Shown: piece by piece, positions 42,827 to 50,547 of the stretch
How the letters are laid out: each line of letters opens with the position of its first letter
Numbering within the stretch: the stretch's first letter is position 1
NCBI RefSeq assembly: GCF_014654785.1
Contig: NZ_BNBD01000012.1
Span: forward strand, 62,001 to 126,000
Direction of reading: 5' to 3'
Length of the DNA stretch: 64,000 bases
Source of the DNA: Streptomyces mashuensis
Lineage (GTDB): Bacteria; Actinomycetota; Actinomycetes; Streptomycetales; Streptomycetaceae
The notes under the pieces: generated by a model
What the model was told of the DNA's origin: nothing
The model's database searches: none
The model's input: only the letters and a program-made list of their open reading frames with translations
Position numbers and translations under genes: made by a program

Positions 42827-43099
42827 GTGCCCACCGACCCCGCGCGGCGCAAGAACCGCAAGCCGCGCCGCAATCCCCTCGACGCCGCCGGAATCACGTA
42901 CATCGACTACAAGGACACCGATCTTCTCCGGAAGTTCATTTCTGACCGGGGGAAGATCCGCAGTCGTCGCGTGACGGGTGTCACGGTGCAACAGCAGCGC
43001 CGCCTGGCGCGTGCGATCAGGAATGCGCGGGAGATGGCGCTGCTTCCGTATTCCGCGGGGCCGGCCGCCGGACGTGCGGCTTCCGGCAGGAAGGGCTGA
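42827..43099 (+). CDS. rpsR: 30S ribosomal protein S18 paralogue
   Basis: This is a 90-residue S18 (bS18) with ITYIDYKDTDLLRKFISDRGKIRSRRVTG and no cysteines, with a basic N-terminus. It ends the rightward arm of the zinc-limitation set. GTG 42827 follows AAAGGAA. The usual zinc-free L31 paralogue was not found in this cluster. Confidence 0.93.
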   Translation: MPTDPARRKNRKPRRNPLDAAGITYIDYKDTDLLRKFISDRGKIRSRRVTGVTVQQQRRLARAIRNAREMALLPYSAGPAAGRAASGRKG

Positions 43100-43158
43100 G
43101 AAGCGCACGGAACGAAGAGGGCGCGGGCGCCGTTTCGTAGTGGCGGGAACACCCTGAG

Positions 43159-43168
43159 TGCACGTGCA
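43159..43168. promoter_or_regulatory. TGCACGTGCA palindrome upstream of DUF397 gene
   Basis: This perfect 10-bp palindrome recurs at 44126-44135, upstream of the RsbW-like and HTH genes, with a near copy at 44072-44081. The copies flank the triad genes and may be the operator of the HTH regulator. Confidence 0.5.
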
Positions 43169-43287
43169 TCGGCTCATGCATGCGCACATGAACGCGGCTA
43201 TGATCCGGTGCAGTTGCCATCCTCGAAACCCTGTTCAGAGAAGTCCGGGGAAAGAGGGTGCCCCCTGCAATGATCCGGGAGGGTCCA

Positions 43288-43527
43288 GTGCCCCAGGCGT
43301 ACAACGGCATGGCCGCCTCGGACATCCACGATGTCGTATGGCGAAAGAGCCGGTACTCGAACTCCCAGGGTTCCTGCGTGGAGTTCGCGAAGCTTCCGGG
43401 TGGCGGGATCGCCGTGCGCAACTCCCGCCACCCGGACGGCCCGGCGCTCGTCTACACCCCCGCAGAGATCGAAGCGATGCTGCTGGGGATCAAAGACGGT
43501 GAATTCGACTACCTGATACGCGACTAA
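43288..43527 (+). CDS. DUF397 protein
   Basis: This is a 79-residue DUF397 protein: VVWRKSRYSNSQGSCVEFAKLPGGGIAVRNSRHPDGPALVYTPAE is the family hallmark. In Streptomyces these small proteins pair with DUF5753-type HTH regulators (the whiJ/abaA-like families) and antagonise them. GTG 43288 follows GGGAGG; an ATG at 43270 is in frame. Confidence 0.92.
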   Translation: MPQAYNGMAASDIHDVVWRKSRYSNSQGSCVEFAKLPGGGIAVRNSRHPDGPALVYTPAEIEAMLLGIKDGEFDYLIRD

Positions 43528-43536
43528 CCCCGTGAT

Positions 43537-44034
43537 CTAGTCGCGCGGCAGGCGGAACAGCGCCCAGACCACCTTGCCCCGCACCGGGCCCGCCGTGGCC
43601 GCCAGGGGGTGCCAGCCCCAGGCGTCGCTGAACTGCTCCACCAGGAACAGCCCGCGCCCGCACTCGTCCCCGGTGCCGGCCTCGCCCGCGACGGGTCCGG
43701 CCTCGCTCGGATCGCGTACCGCGCACACCAGCCGTGTCGTCCAGCGCATCAGCTGGAGGCGTACCGGTGGCTCGTGCTCCGGTCCTGCGGCGGTATCCGG
43801 CACGGCGTAGCGCAGGGCGTTGGTCACCAGCTCCGACACGACCAGGGCGACCTCGTCGAAGAGGTTGCCGAGGTCCCACTGGCCGAGTGTGGCTCTGATG
43901 AAGCTCCGCGCGCCGCCGACCGCTTCGTACCGCGATGGGAGCAGGCACGATGCCGAGAGGGAGTCGGCGGATGAGTCGATCGGAGGAAGCTCTCGCCATA
44001 AGGGAGAGAGCACAGTCGATCCTTCGGTACCCAT
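43537..44034 (-). CDS. RsbW-like ATP-binding regulator
   Basis: This is a 165-residue GHKL-type ATPase domain. The N-box DEVALVVSELVTNALRYA and the GRGLFLVEQFSDAWG region are clear. Such proteins bind ATP and regulate sigma factors or anti-sigma antagonists; in whiJ-like loci they form the third member. It converges on the DUF397 gene (9 bp apart) and diverges from the HTH gene. ATG 44034 follows AGGAG. Confidence 0.88.
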   Translation of the reverse strand: MGTEGSTVLSPLWRELPPIDSSADSLSASCLLPSRYEAVGGARSFIRATLGQWDLGNLFDEVALVVSELVTNALRYAVPDTAAGPEHEPPVRLQLMRWTTRLVCAVRDPSEAGPVAGEAGTGDECGRGLFLVEQFSDAWGWHPLAATAGPVRGKVVWALFRLPRD

Positions 44035-44351
44035 CCGAGGCACTCCTGGCAATCGAGGGCGTGACGTGGCGTGCACGTGTGCGAGCACCATGGTTCCCAA
44101 TGCGCGGGGCGGATGCAAGGGCAGATGCACGTGCACGAGGGGGATTTGGGGGCGCGCACGCGGGTTGGCGGGCAATTCTCCCTACGTCCCGCGCCGTAGC
44201 ACCTCCACCCGTGGCCGGTCCGGGACTCCGGACCTTCCCGTAGGGGGCCCCGGAGGTGGCAGACTTCGGCGCCAGGGGCAGCGGGGGTCGCCCCCAGGAA
44301 GGTGCGGATGCGGTACGACCGGAACGGAACCGGAAGGGGAAGGGGCGCACC
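44035..44351. promoter_or_regulatory. divergent control region of the triad
   Basis: This 317-bp region separates the RsbW-like and HTH genes. TGCACGTGCA lies at 44126-44135 and TGCACGTGTG at 44072-44081. No gene is convincing. The HTH ribosome site, an A/G-rich tract, lies just before 44352. Confidence 0.5.
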
Positions 44352-45215
44352 ATGGCCACGAACGAGTCGAGCGGTTCGGTGGTACGGCGGATACTCCTGG
44401 GCTCGCAGCTCAGGCGGCTGCGCGAGTCGCGCGGCATCACCCGTGAGGCGGCCGGGTACTCGATCCGGGCCTCCGAGTCCAAGATCAGCCGGATGGAGCT
44501 CGGCCGGGTGAGTTTCAAGGCGCGCGACGTCGAGGACCTGCTCACCCTGTACGGGGTCACCGACGGCGCCGAGCGCGAGGCGCTGCTCGGCCTGGCCCGG
44601 GAGGCCAACGTCGCTGGCTGGTGGCACAGTTACGGCGACGTGCTGCCCAGCTGGTTCCAGACGTACGTGGGCCTGGAGGGTGCCGCGTCGCACATCTCGA
44701 TCTACGAGGTGCAGTTCGTGCACGGCCTGCTCCAGACCGAGGGGTACGCCCACGCCGTCGTCGTGCGCGGCCAGCCGAAGGCGGACGAGGCGGAGGTCGA
44801 GCGGCGTGTCTCGCTGCGCATGGAGCGGCAGAAGCTGCTGTTCTCCGAGCGGGCGCCACGCTTCCACGCCGTCCTGGACGAGGCGGCGCTGCACCGCCCG
44901 TACGGCGACGCGGCCGTCATGCGGGACCAGCTCCAGCACCTCCTCGACATCTCCGAGCAGCCGAACGTGACGCTCCAGGTCATGCCGTTCGCGCACGGCG
45001 GGCACGCGGGCGAGAGCGGGGCGTTCACCATGCTCCGTTTCCCCGAGTCGGACCTGTCCGACGTGGTCTACCTGGAGCAGCTCACGGGGGCGCTGTACCT
45101 GGACAAGGGTGAGGAAGTGGCCCAGTACGAGCGGGCGATGGAGCGGCTGCACGCGGACAGCCTCTCCCCGGCCGAGAGTCGCTCCCTCATCGGTCGTCTC
45201 CTTCAACTCCTGTGA
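44352..45215 (+). CDS. HTH_31/XRE regulator with DUF5753
   Basis: This is a 287-residue regulator. The N-terminal XRE helix-turn-helix (SQLRRLRESRGITREAAGYSIRASESKISRMELGRVSFK) is followed by the DUF5753 domain (YEVQFVHGLLQTEGYAHAV, LQVMPFAHGG, and a C-terminal SLSPAESRSLI). It probably works with the nearby DUF397 protein as a developmental switch module. ATG 44352 follows an A/G-rich ribosome site. Confidence 0.92.
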   Translation: MATNESSGSVVRRILLGSQLRRLRESRGITREAAGYSIRASESKISRMELGRVSFKARDVEDLLTLYGVTDGAEREALLGLAREANVAGWWHSYGDVLPSWFQTYVGLEGAASHISIYEVQFVHGLLQTEGYAHAVVVRGQPKADEAEVERRVSLRMERQKLLFSERAPRFHAVLDEAALHRPYGDAAVMRDQLQHLLDISEQPNVTLQVMPFAHGGHAGESGAFTMLRFPESDLSDVVYLEQLTGALYLDKGEEVAQYERAMERLHADSLSPAESRSLIGRLLQLL

Positions 45216-45323
45216 CACATCAGTACGATGACGTCCCGACAGGGCAACGCACAGCGTTGCGGGCGCCGTCGGACGCCCCGCCGTGCGCAGACCACTCGGC
45301 CCCCACGCAGACAGGGATGGCGC

Positions 45324-46781
45324 ATGTCGTACTTCGACCAGCTGGCCCACCAGTACATCGACGGCGAGTGGCGGGCCGGCAGCGGCTCGTGGGACATCGT
45401 CGACTTCAACCCGTACGACGGGGAGAAGCTGGCCTCGATCACGGTGGCCACCGGCAAGGAGATCGACGAGGCGTACCGTGCCGCCGAGCGGGCCCAGCCG
45501 GGCTGGGCGGGCACGAACCCCTACACGCGGCGGCTCGTCTTCGAGCGGGCGCTGCGCATCATCGACGAGCGCGAGGCGGAGCTGAGCGCCGCGATCACGG
45601 CGGAGTGCGGCGGCACGGCCCTGAAGGCGGCGTTCGAGCTGCACCTGGCCCGTGAGTTCCTGCGGGAGGCCATCCACCTGGCGCTGGGCGCGGAGGGCCG
45701 CATCCTGCCGTCGCCGGACGACACGCGGGAGAACCGGCTCTACCGGGTGCCGGTGGGGGTGGTGGGGGTGATCAGCCCCTTCAACTTCCCGTTCCTGCTG
45801 TCCGTCAAGTCGGTGGCGCCGGCGCTGGCGCTGGGCAACGCGGTCGTGCTCAAGCCGCACCAGAACACACCGGTGTGCGGCGGCGGCCTGGTGGCGCACG
45901 TGTTCGAGGAGGCCGGGCTGCCGCCCGGTGTGCTCAACGTCGTCGTCACCGACATCGCCGAGATAGGTGACGCGCTGATAGAGCACCCCGTGCCGAAGGT
46001 CATCTCCTTCACCGGTTCGGACAAGGTCGGGCGGCACGTCGCCACCGTCGCCGCGTCCCACTTCAAGCGGACGATCCTGGAGCTGGGCGGCAACAGCGCG
46101 CTGATCGTGCTCGACGACGCGGACGTCGACTACGCCGTCGACGCGGCGGTTTTCAGCCGTTTCATCCATCAGGGCCAGGTCTGCATGGCCGCCAACCGTG
46201 TGCTCGTCGACCGCTCCCTGGAGCGCGAGTTCACGGAGAAGTTCACCGCCAGAGTGCGGGCCCTGAAGGTCGGAGACCCAGGCGACCCGGCTACGCACAT
46301 CGGCCCCCTCATCAACTCCGGGCAGGCGGAGGCGATCACCACGCTCGTCGAGCAGGCCGTCGCGGACGGCGCCACGGCGCTCGTACGCGGCGCGACGGAC
46401 GGCAACCTCGTCGGCCCGTCGGTCCTCACCGGCGTGCCGGCGGACTCCGCGATCCTCCGGCAGGAGATCTTCGGCCCGGTCGCGCTGATCATCCCCTTCG
46501 ACGGCGAGGACGAGGCCCTGCGGCTGGCGAACGACACCCCCTACGGGCTGAGCGGCGCGGTCCACACGGGCAGCGTGGAGCGGGGGGTGCGGTTCGCCAA
46601 GCGCGTCGAGACCGGAATGATCCACGTCAACGACGCGACGGTGCACGACGAGCCGATCGTCCCGTTCGGCGGCGAGAAGCACTCGGGTGTGGGGCGGCTG
46701 AACGGCGAGTCGATGCTGGAGGCGTTCACGACGACGAAGTGGATCTCGATTCAGCACGGGCGGAGCAGGTTCCCGTTCTGA
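45324..46781 (+). CDS. aldehyde dehydrogenase (benzaldehyde/vanillin type)
   Basis: This is a 485-residue NAD(P)+-dependent aldehyde dehydrogenase. FNFPFLL and FTGSDKVG form the cofactor site, the catalytic Glu is in LELGGNS (about 251), and the catalytic Cys lies in GQVCMAANR (about 286). The substrate class cannot be fixed from motifs; similar proteins oxidise aromatic aldehydes. It is not obviously in an operon with the HTH gene, which ends 108 bp upstream. Confidence 0.9.
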   Translation: MSYFDQLAHQYIDGEWRAGSGSWDIVDFNPYDGEKLASITVATGKEIDEAYRAAERAQPGWAGTNPYTRRLVFERALRIIDEREAELSAAITAECGGTALKAAFELHLAREFLREAIHLALGAEGRILPSPDDTRENRLYRVPVGVVGVISPFNFPFLLSVKSVAPALALGNAVVLKPHQNTPVCGGGLVAHVFEEAGLPPGVLNVVVTDIAEIGDALIEHPVPKVISFTGSDKVGRHVATVAASHFKRTILELGGNSALIVLDDADVDYAVDAAVFSRFIHQGQVCMAANRVLVDRSLEREFTEKFTARVRALKVGDPGDPATHIGPLINSGQAEAITTLVEQAVADGATALVRGATDGNLVGPSVLTGVPADSAILRQEIFGPVALIIPFDGEDEALRLANDTPYGLSGAVHTGSVERGVRFAKRVETGMIHVNDATVHDEPIVPFGGEKHSGVGRLNGESMLEAFTTTKWISIQHGRSRFPF

Positions 46782-46854
46782 CGCTGCGTCGGGCCGGGCT
46801 CCGGGGCTGATGCCGGGGTCGTCTCGGGGGCCGATCAGGGGGCTTTCAGGGGCT

Positions 46855-46879
46855 CATTAGGGCGCGATCCGGCCTAATG
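46855..46879. promoter_or_regulatory. palindromic operator-like site upstream of dinB-like gene
   Basis: CATTAGG and CCTAATG flank an 11-bp centre, 66 bp before the DinB-like start. TACGGT, a -10-like box, follows at about 46886. The low GC of the arms stands out. Confidence 0.4.
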
Positions 46880-46944
46880 CCGATCTACGGTGGAGCCATG
46901 AGGTCGCCGGACGGGGGCGGCCGGACCGATGAAAGGCATGCGCC

Positions 46945-47505
46945 ATGCCCACTCATGTGATCGAGCAGGACCCCTCGGACGAGCGCGGCACCCTGCTGGC
47001 CTTCCTGGAGGCCCAGCGTGGCGGCCTCCGCCGCGCGGTCCTCGGCCTGACCGACGAGCAGGCGGCCACCCGGCCGAGCGCCAGCGAGCTGTCGCTCTCC
47101 GGCCTGCTCAAGCACGTCGTCGAGACGGAGCAGAGCTGGGTGCGCCGCGCCCAGGGGCTGCCGCCGGCCGTGCCCCGCGACGAGTCCAACTGGCACGAGA
47201 GCTTCCTGGCGGGCGAGGGCGAGACCATTCCGGTGCTGCTCGCCCGCTGGGAGGAGGTCGCGGCGGAGACCGAGCGCTTCCTCAAGGAGGCGCCCAGCCT
47301 GGAGGACACGTTCGCGCTGCCGGAGGCGCCGTGGTTCCCGCCGTCCTCACGCGTCTCGATGCGGTGGGTGATGCTCCACCTGATCGAGGAGGTCGCCCGG
47401 CACGCCGGCCACGCCGACGTCATACGGGAGTCGCTCGACGGGAAGACCGCGTTCGAGCTGGTGGCCGAGGAGCGCGCGGCGTCCGGGGAGGCGCGGGACG
47501 CCTAG
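46945..47505 (+). CDS. DinB/DUF664-family protein
   Basis: This is a 186-residue four-helix DinB-fold protein. Its probable metal ligands are the His in LLKHVVETE and two in EEVARHAGHAD, the usual three-His pattern. DUF664 members include thiol-dependent transferases, often using mycothiol in actinobacteria. The substrate is unknown. Confidence 0.88.
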   Translation: MPTHVIEQDPSDERGTLLAFLEAQRGGLRRAVLGLTDEQAATRPSASELSLSGLLKHVVETEQSWVRRAQGLPPAVPRDESNWHESFLAGEGETIPVLLARWEEVAAETERFLKEAPSLEDTFALPEAPWFPPSSRVSMRWVMLHLIEEVARHAGHADVIRESLDGKTAFELVAEERAASGEARDA

Positions 47506-47571
47506 GGCGCACGGGACGCCCTAGTCTGGGCCGCGTCGGGAGAGACCGGGCGCGAGGGGACTGAGGCGGAG

Positions 47572-48177
47572 ATGTCGGCGGTGTCGGCCATCCGGCTGCT
47601 GGTGCTGGGCGCGGTGCGCCGCCACGGACGGGCCCACGGGTACCAGGTGCGGGGCGATCTGGAGCTGTGGGGCGCGCACCAGTGGTCCAGCGCCAAGCCG
47701 GGGTCGATCTACCACGCGCTGAAGTCCATGGCCGGCCAGGGCCTGCTCTTCGCGCACGACGTCGCGCCCAGCGAGGCCGGCGGGCCGCCGCGCACCGAGT
47801 ACGAGCTGACGGAGGCGGGCGAGGACGAGTACTTCGCGCTGCTGCGCTCCGCGCTCCGCTCGGTGGGGCAGAAGGTCGACGTGCTGACGGCGGCCGTGGG
47901 CTTCGTCGTCGACCTCCCGCGCGCCGAGGCGGTCGCGCTGCTCCGGGAGCGGCTGGCCGCGCTGGAGGAGTGGCGGGCCGACATCCACCGCCACTGGACG
48001 CCCGGCGGGGACGAGGACTGGGGCCACATCGCCGAGATCATGGGCATGTGGGTGCACACGGCCGACAGCGACGCCGCGTGGACGCGCGGCCTGATCGAAC
48101 GGCTGGAGAGCGGCGCGTACGTCATGGCGGGCGAGGGCGACCCGTGGGCGGGGATCGCCACGTCGGACGTGGAGTGA
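47572..48177 (+). CDS. PadR-family regulator
   Basis: This is a 201-residue PadR repressor. The winged helix (LVLGAVRRHGRAHGYQVRGDLELWG, KPGSIYHALKSM, TEYELTEAGEDEY) is clear, followed by a longer helical C-terminal domain. It lies 66 bp after the DinB-like gene and may regulate it or the convergent ynfA-GNAT pair. Confidence 0.92.
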   Translation: MSAVSAIRLLVLGAVRRHGRAHGYQVRGDLELWGAHQWSSAKPGSIYHALKSMAGQGLLFAHDVAPSEAGGPPRTEYELTEAGEDEYFALLRSALRSVGQKVDVLTAAVGFVVDLPRAEAVALLRERLAALEEWRADIHRHWTPGGDEDWGHIAEIMGMWVHTADSDAAWTRGLIERLESGAYVMAGEGDPWAGIATSDVE

Positions 48178-48190
48178 CGGGCCGGGTCCC

Positions 48191-48526
48191 TCAGCGGCCG
48201 CGCGGCGCGTACATGATGACGGCCATGCCGGCCAGGCAGACGAGGGCGCCCACGACGTCGTACCTGTCCGGCCGGTAGCCGTCGGCGACCATGCCCCACA
48301 CGAGCGAGCCGGCGACGAAGATCCCGCCGTAGGCCGCCAGGATGCGGCCGAAGTGCGCGTCCGGCTGGAAGGTGGCCACGGCCCCGTACAGCCCGAGGGC
48401 GACGGCCCCCGCACCGACCCACGCCCACCCCCGGTGCTCCCGCAGCCCCTGCCACACCAGCCACGCGCCCCCGATCTCCAGGAGCGCGGCGACGAGGAAC
48501 AGGGCGACGGAACGAGCGATCAGCAT
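48191..48526 (-). CDS. YnfA/UPF0060 small membrane protein
   Basis: This is a 111-residue protein with four hydrophobic segments and the family words GGAWLVWQGLREHRG and LYGAVATFQPDAHFGRILAAYGGIFV. YnfA proteins resemble small multidrug transporters. The start overlaps the stop of the GNAT gene upstream by 7 bp. Confidence 0.93.
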   Translation of the reverse strand: MLIARSVALFLVAALLEIGGAWLVWQGLREHRGWAWVGAGAVALGLYGAVATFQPDAHFGRILAAYGGIFVAGSLVWGMVADGYRPDRYDVVGALVCLAGMAVIMYAPRGR

Positions 48527-49047
48527 GGCGGCAGCGTGCCGCCTTCCAGGTCGAGACGCCAATCGTTGCTGCGCAGGAGGTGACCACTGCCCGCCGGGTA
48601 CTCGAAGTCGCACTCCCCGACGAGCGTGAACCCGGCCCGGCGGCAGACCGCGTTCGACGCCGGGTTGCCCACCGACGGGAAGGCGTGCAGATACCGGAGC
48701 CGGCGCTCCCCGCGCAGCCGTTCCACGACGGCGAGCGCGGCGGCGGCCGCGATGCCGCGCCCCTGGTGCTCCGGCAGGACGCTCCAGCCGGTCTCGTGCA
48801 CCGGCCGGTCCTGCCAGAGCCGGTCCCAGTAGCCGATGGTGCCGGCCGCATCGCCCCGCGGCCCCAGCCGGACGCTGAACATGACGCCCGTCCCCGCCGC
48901 CGGCATGGCCAGGTACCGCTGGTGCCGGGCCAGCACCTGCTCGTCCGTCTCCGGCCCGCCCAGGTGCTGCTTCATCTCCGGCGTATTGACCCGGCGCAGC
49001 AGCTCCAGGTCGCGCTCGGCCCACGGCTCGATCCATATGTCCGGCAT
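48520..49047 (-). CDS. GNAT N-acetyltransferase
   Basis: This is a 175-residue RimJ/RimL-like acetyltransferase. The acetyl-CoA pyrophosphate loop is LPEHQGRGIAAAAAL, with the family's NPASNAVCRRAGF near the C-terminus. The acceptor is unknown. It forms a pair with ynfA through overlapping ends. Confidence 0.9.
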   Translation of the reverse strand: MPDIWIEPWAERDLELLRRVNTPEMKQHLGGPETDEQVLARHQRYLAMPAAGTGVMFSVRLGPRGDAAGTIGYWDRLWQDRPVHETGWSVLPEHQGRGIAAAAALAVVERLRGERRLRYLHAFPSVGNPASNAVCRRAGFTLVGECDFEYPAGSGHLLRSNDWRLDLEGGTLPPC

Positions 49048-49099
49048 GCGCCGGAGACTAGCTTTCGCGGGCCGGGTGCGGACAGCGGATTACGCCGGC

Positions 49100-49130
49100 T
49101 TGCACCTCACGCCGCGTGAGCCCTCACCGT
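49100..49130 (+). promoter_or_regulatory. tipA-type MerR promoter
   Basis: A -35 TTGCAC (49100-49105) and a -10 CACCGT (49125-49130) are separated by 19 bp. CTCACG-CCG-CGTGAG (49106-49120) fills the spacer. This matches the layout and much of the sequence of the S. lividans tipA promoter as remembered, where TipAL twists an overlong spacer to activate transcription. Confidence 0.85.
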
Positions 49131-49160
49131 GGGGTGTGCACAGGAAGGGAGCGGAACGCC

Positions 49161-49919
49161 ATGAGCTACTCCGTCGGGCAGGTGGCCGCCGTGGCCGGGG
49201 TGACCGTGCGCACGTTGCACCACTACGACGAGATCGGCCTGCTCCGGCCGTCCGGGCGCAGCCGGGCCGGGCACCGGCGGTACGAGGACGCGGACCTCGA
49301 CCGGTTGCAGCAGGTCCTGTTCTACCGGGAGCTCGGCTTTCCGCTCGAAGAGGTGGCGGTGCTGCTGGACGACCCGGACGCCGACCCGGTGGCGCACCTG
49401 CGTCGGCAGCACGAGCTGCTGACCGGCCGGATCGAGCGGCTCCAGCGGATGGCCGCCGCCGTCGCACACACCATGGAGGCACGGAAGATGGGCATCAACC
49501 TCACGCCGGAGGAGAAGTTCGAGGTCTTCGGCGACTTCGACCCCGACGCGCACGCCGCCGAGGCGGAGCGGCGCTGGGGCGGCACGGAGGCCTACGCCGA
49601 GTCGCAGCGCCGTACCGCCGCGTACGGCAAGGAGGACTGGCTGCGCATCAAGGCGGCCGCCGACGGGCTGAACCGGCGGCTGGCCGCGCTGATGGACTCC
49701 GGGGCCCCGCCCGAGTCGGAGGAGGCCATGGACCTCGCCGAGGAGCACCGGCAGCAGATCGGCGCGTTCTGCTACGACTGCCCCTACGAGGCCCACACCG
49801 GGCTCGCCGAGATGTACGTCGCGGACGAGCGGTTCACCGCGACGTACGACGCGGTCCGCCCCGGCCTGGCCGTCTACCTGCGGGACGCGATCCTCGCGAA
49901 CGCGGTGCGCAGGGCCTGA
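49161..49919 (+). CDS. tipA: TipA-like thiopeptide-sensing MerR regulator
   Basis: This is a 252-residue protein with a MerR helix-turn-helix (YSVGQVAAVAGVTVRTLHHYDEIGLL), a coiled-coil dimer helix, and a TipAS ligand domain from Met110 (MGINLTPEEKFEVFGDFDP). An internal ATG at 49488 could start a separate TipAS. Relative to S. lividans TipA (from memory), the Cys of HTC at position 214 is Gly here, while Cys207 is kept and Cys204 is extra. Its own promoter is typical of tipA. Confidence 0.93.
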   Translation: MSYSVGQVAAVAGVTVRTLHHYDEIGLLRPSGRSRAGHRRYEDADLDRLQQVLFYRELGFPLEEVAVLLDDPDADPVAHLRRQHELLTGRIERLQRMAAAVAHTMEARKMGINLTPEEKFEVFGDFDPDAHAAEAERRWGGTEAYAESQRRTAAYGKEDWLRIKAAADGLNRRLAALMDSGAPPESEEAMDLAEEHRQQIGAFCYDCPYEAHTGLAEMYVADERFTATYDAVRPGLAVYLRDAILANAVRRA

Positions 49920-49933
49920 GCCGCGGCTCAGGC
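49914..49933. terminator. 20-bp palindrome holding both convergent stop codons
   Basis: GCCTGAGCCGCGGCTCAGGC is perfectly self-complementary. It contains the tipA TGA (49917-49919) and the ybjQ-like TGA on the other strand (49928-49930). It is likely a shared bidirectional terminator. Confidence 0.65.
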
Positions 49934-50296
49934 GTGCGGGGAGACGACGACGGCGGTGCCGTAGGCACAGACCTCGGTACCGACGTCGGCGGCCTCCGTC
50001 ACGTCGAAGCGGAACATGAGCACCGCGTTGGCGCCCCGGGCGCGGGCCTGCTCGACCAGGCGCTCCATGGCCTGGTTGCGGGTCTCGACGAGGGTCTTGG
50101 TGAGGCCGCGCAGCTCGCCGCCGATCAGGGACTTCAGGCCCGCGCCGATCTGGCTGCCGATGTGCCGGGAGCGCACGGTCAGCCCGAAGACCTCGCCGAT
50201 GACCCGGTCGACCCGGTAGCCGGGGATGTCGTTGGTCGTCACCACGAGCACATCCGACTTCTCGTGCTGACCGCCGCCGAACTCCTCGATGCCCAT
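49928..50296 (-). CDS. YbjQ/DUF74 family protein
   Basis: This is a 122-residue YbjQ-type protein (putative heavy-metal-binding, pentameric). VVTTNDIPGYRVDRVIGEVFGLTVRS and RARGANAVLMFRFDV are the family's conserved runs. The function is not established. ATG 50296 follows GGAGGTGGG. Confidence 0.93.
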   Translation of the reverse strand: MGIEEFGGGQHEKSDVLVVTTNDIPGYRVDRVIGEVFGLTVRSRHIGSQIGAGLKSLIGGELRGLTKTLVETRNQAMERLVEQARARGANAVLMFRFDVTEAADVGTEVCAYGTAVVVSPHA

Positions 50297-50547
50297 TGCA
50301 CCCACCTCCGTCTTGTCTGTGCAGTTTTGCCCTTCGCCGTCCGGGACGCACTCCAGGGCGCCGGGGTTGCGCTGTCCGGCGTACGGACGCGGGGGCCGTC
50401 GCGGGCCCGTACGGGAGCGCTCTGGAACCGGTCGGCCCCCCGTGACGTTGGTAGCTTGGGGGATACCTTGGGGCCTCGCGCCGCCTCTTCCGCCTGTGCC
50501 CGGGCCTCGCACACGAGCCTGGCCCTCGACCCAGGAGCCATCACTCC

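Noticed and set aside
34849..50500. Integrative element inserted at tRNA-Thr
   Set aside because: No integrase, excisionase or direct repeat of the tRNA 3' end was found. A synteny break is possible, but not an element.
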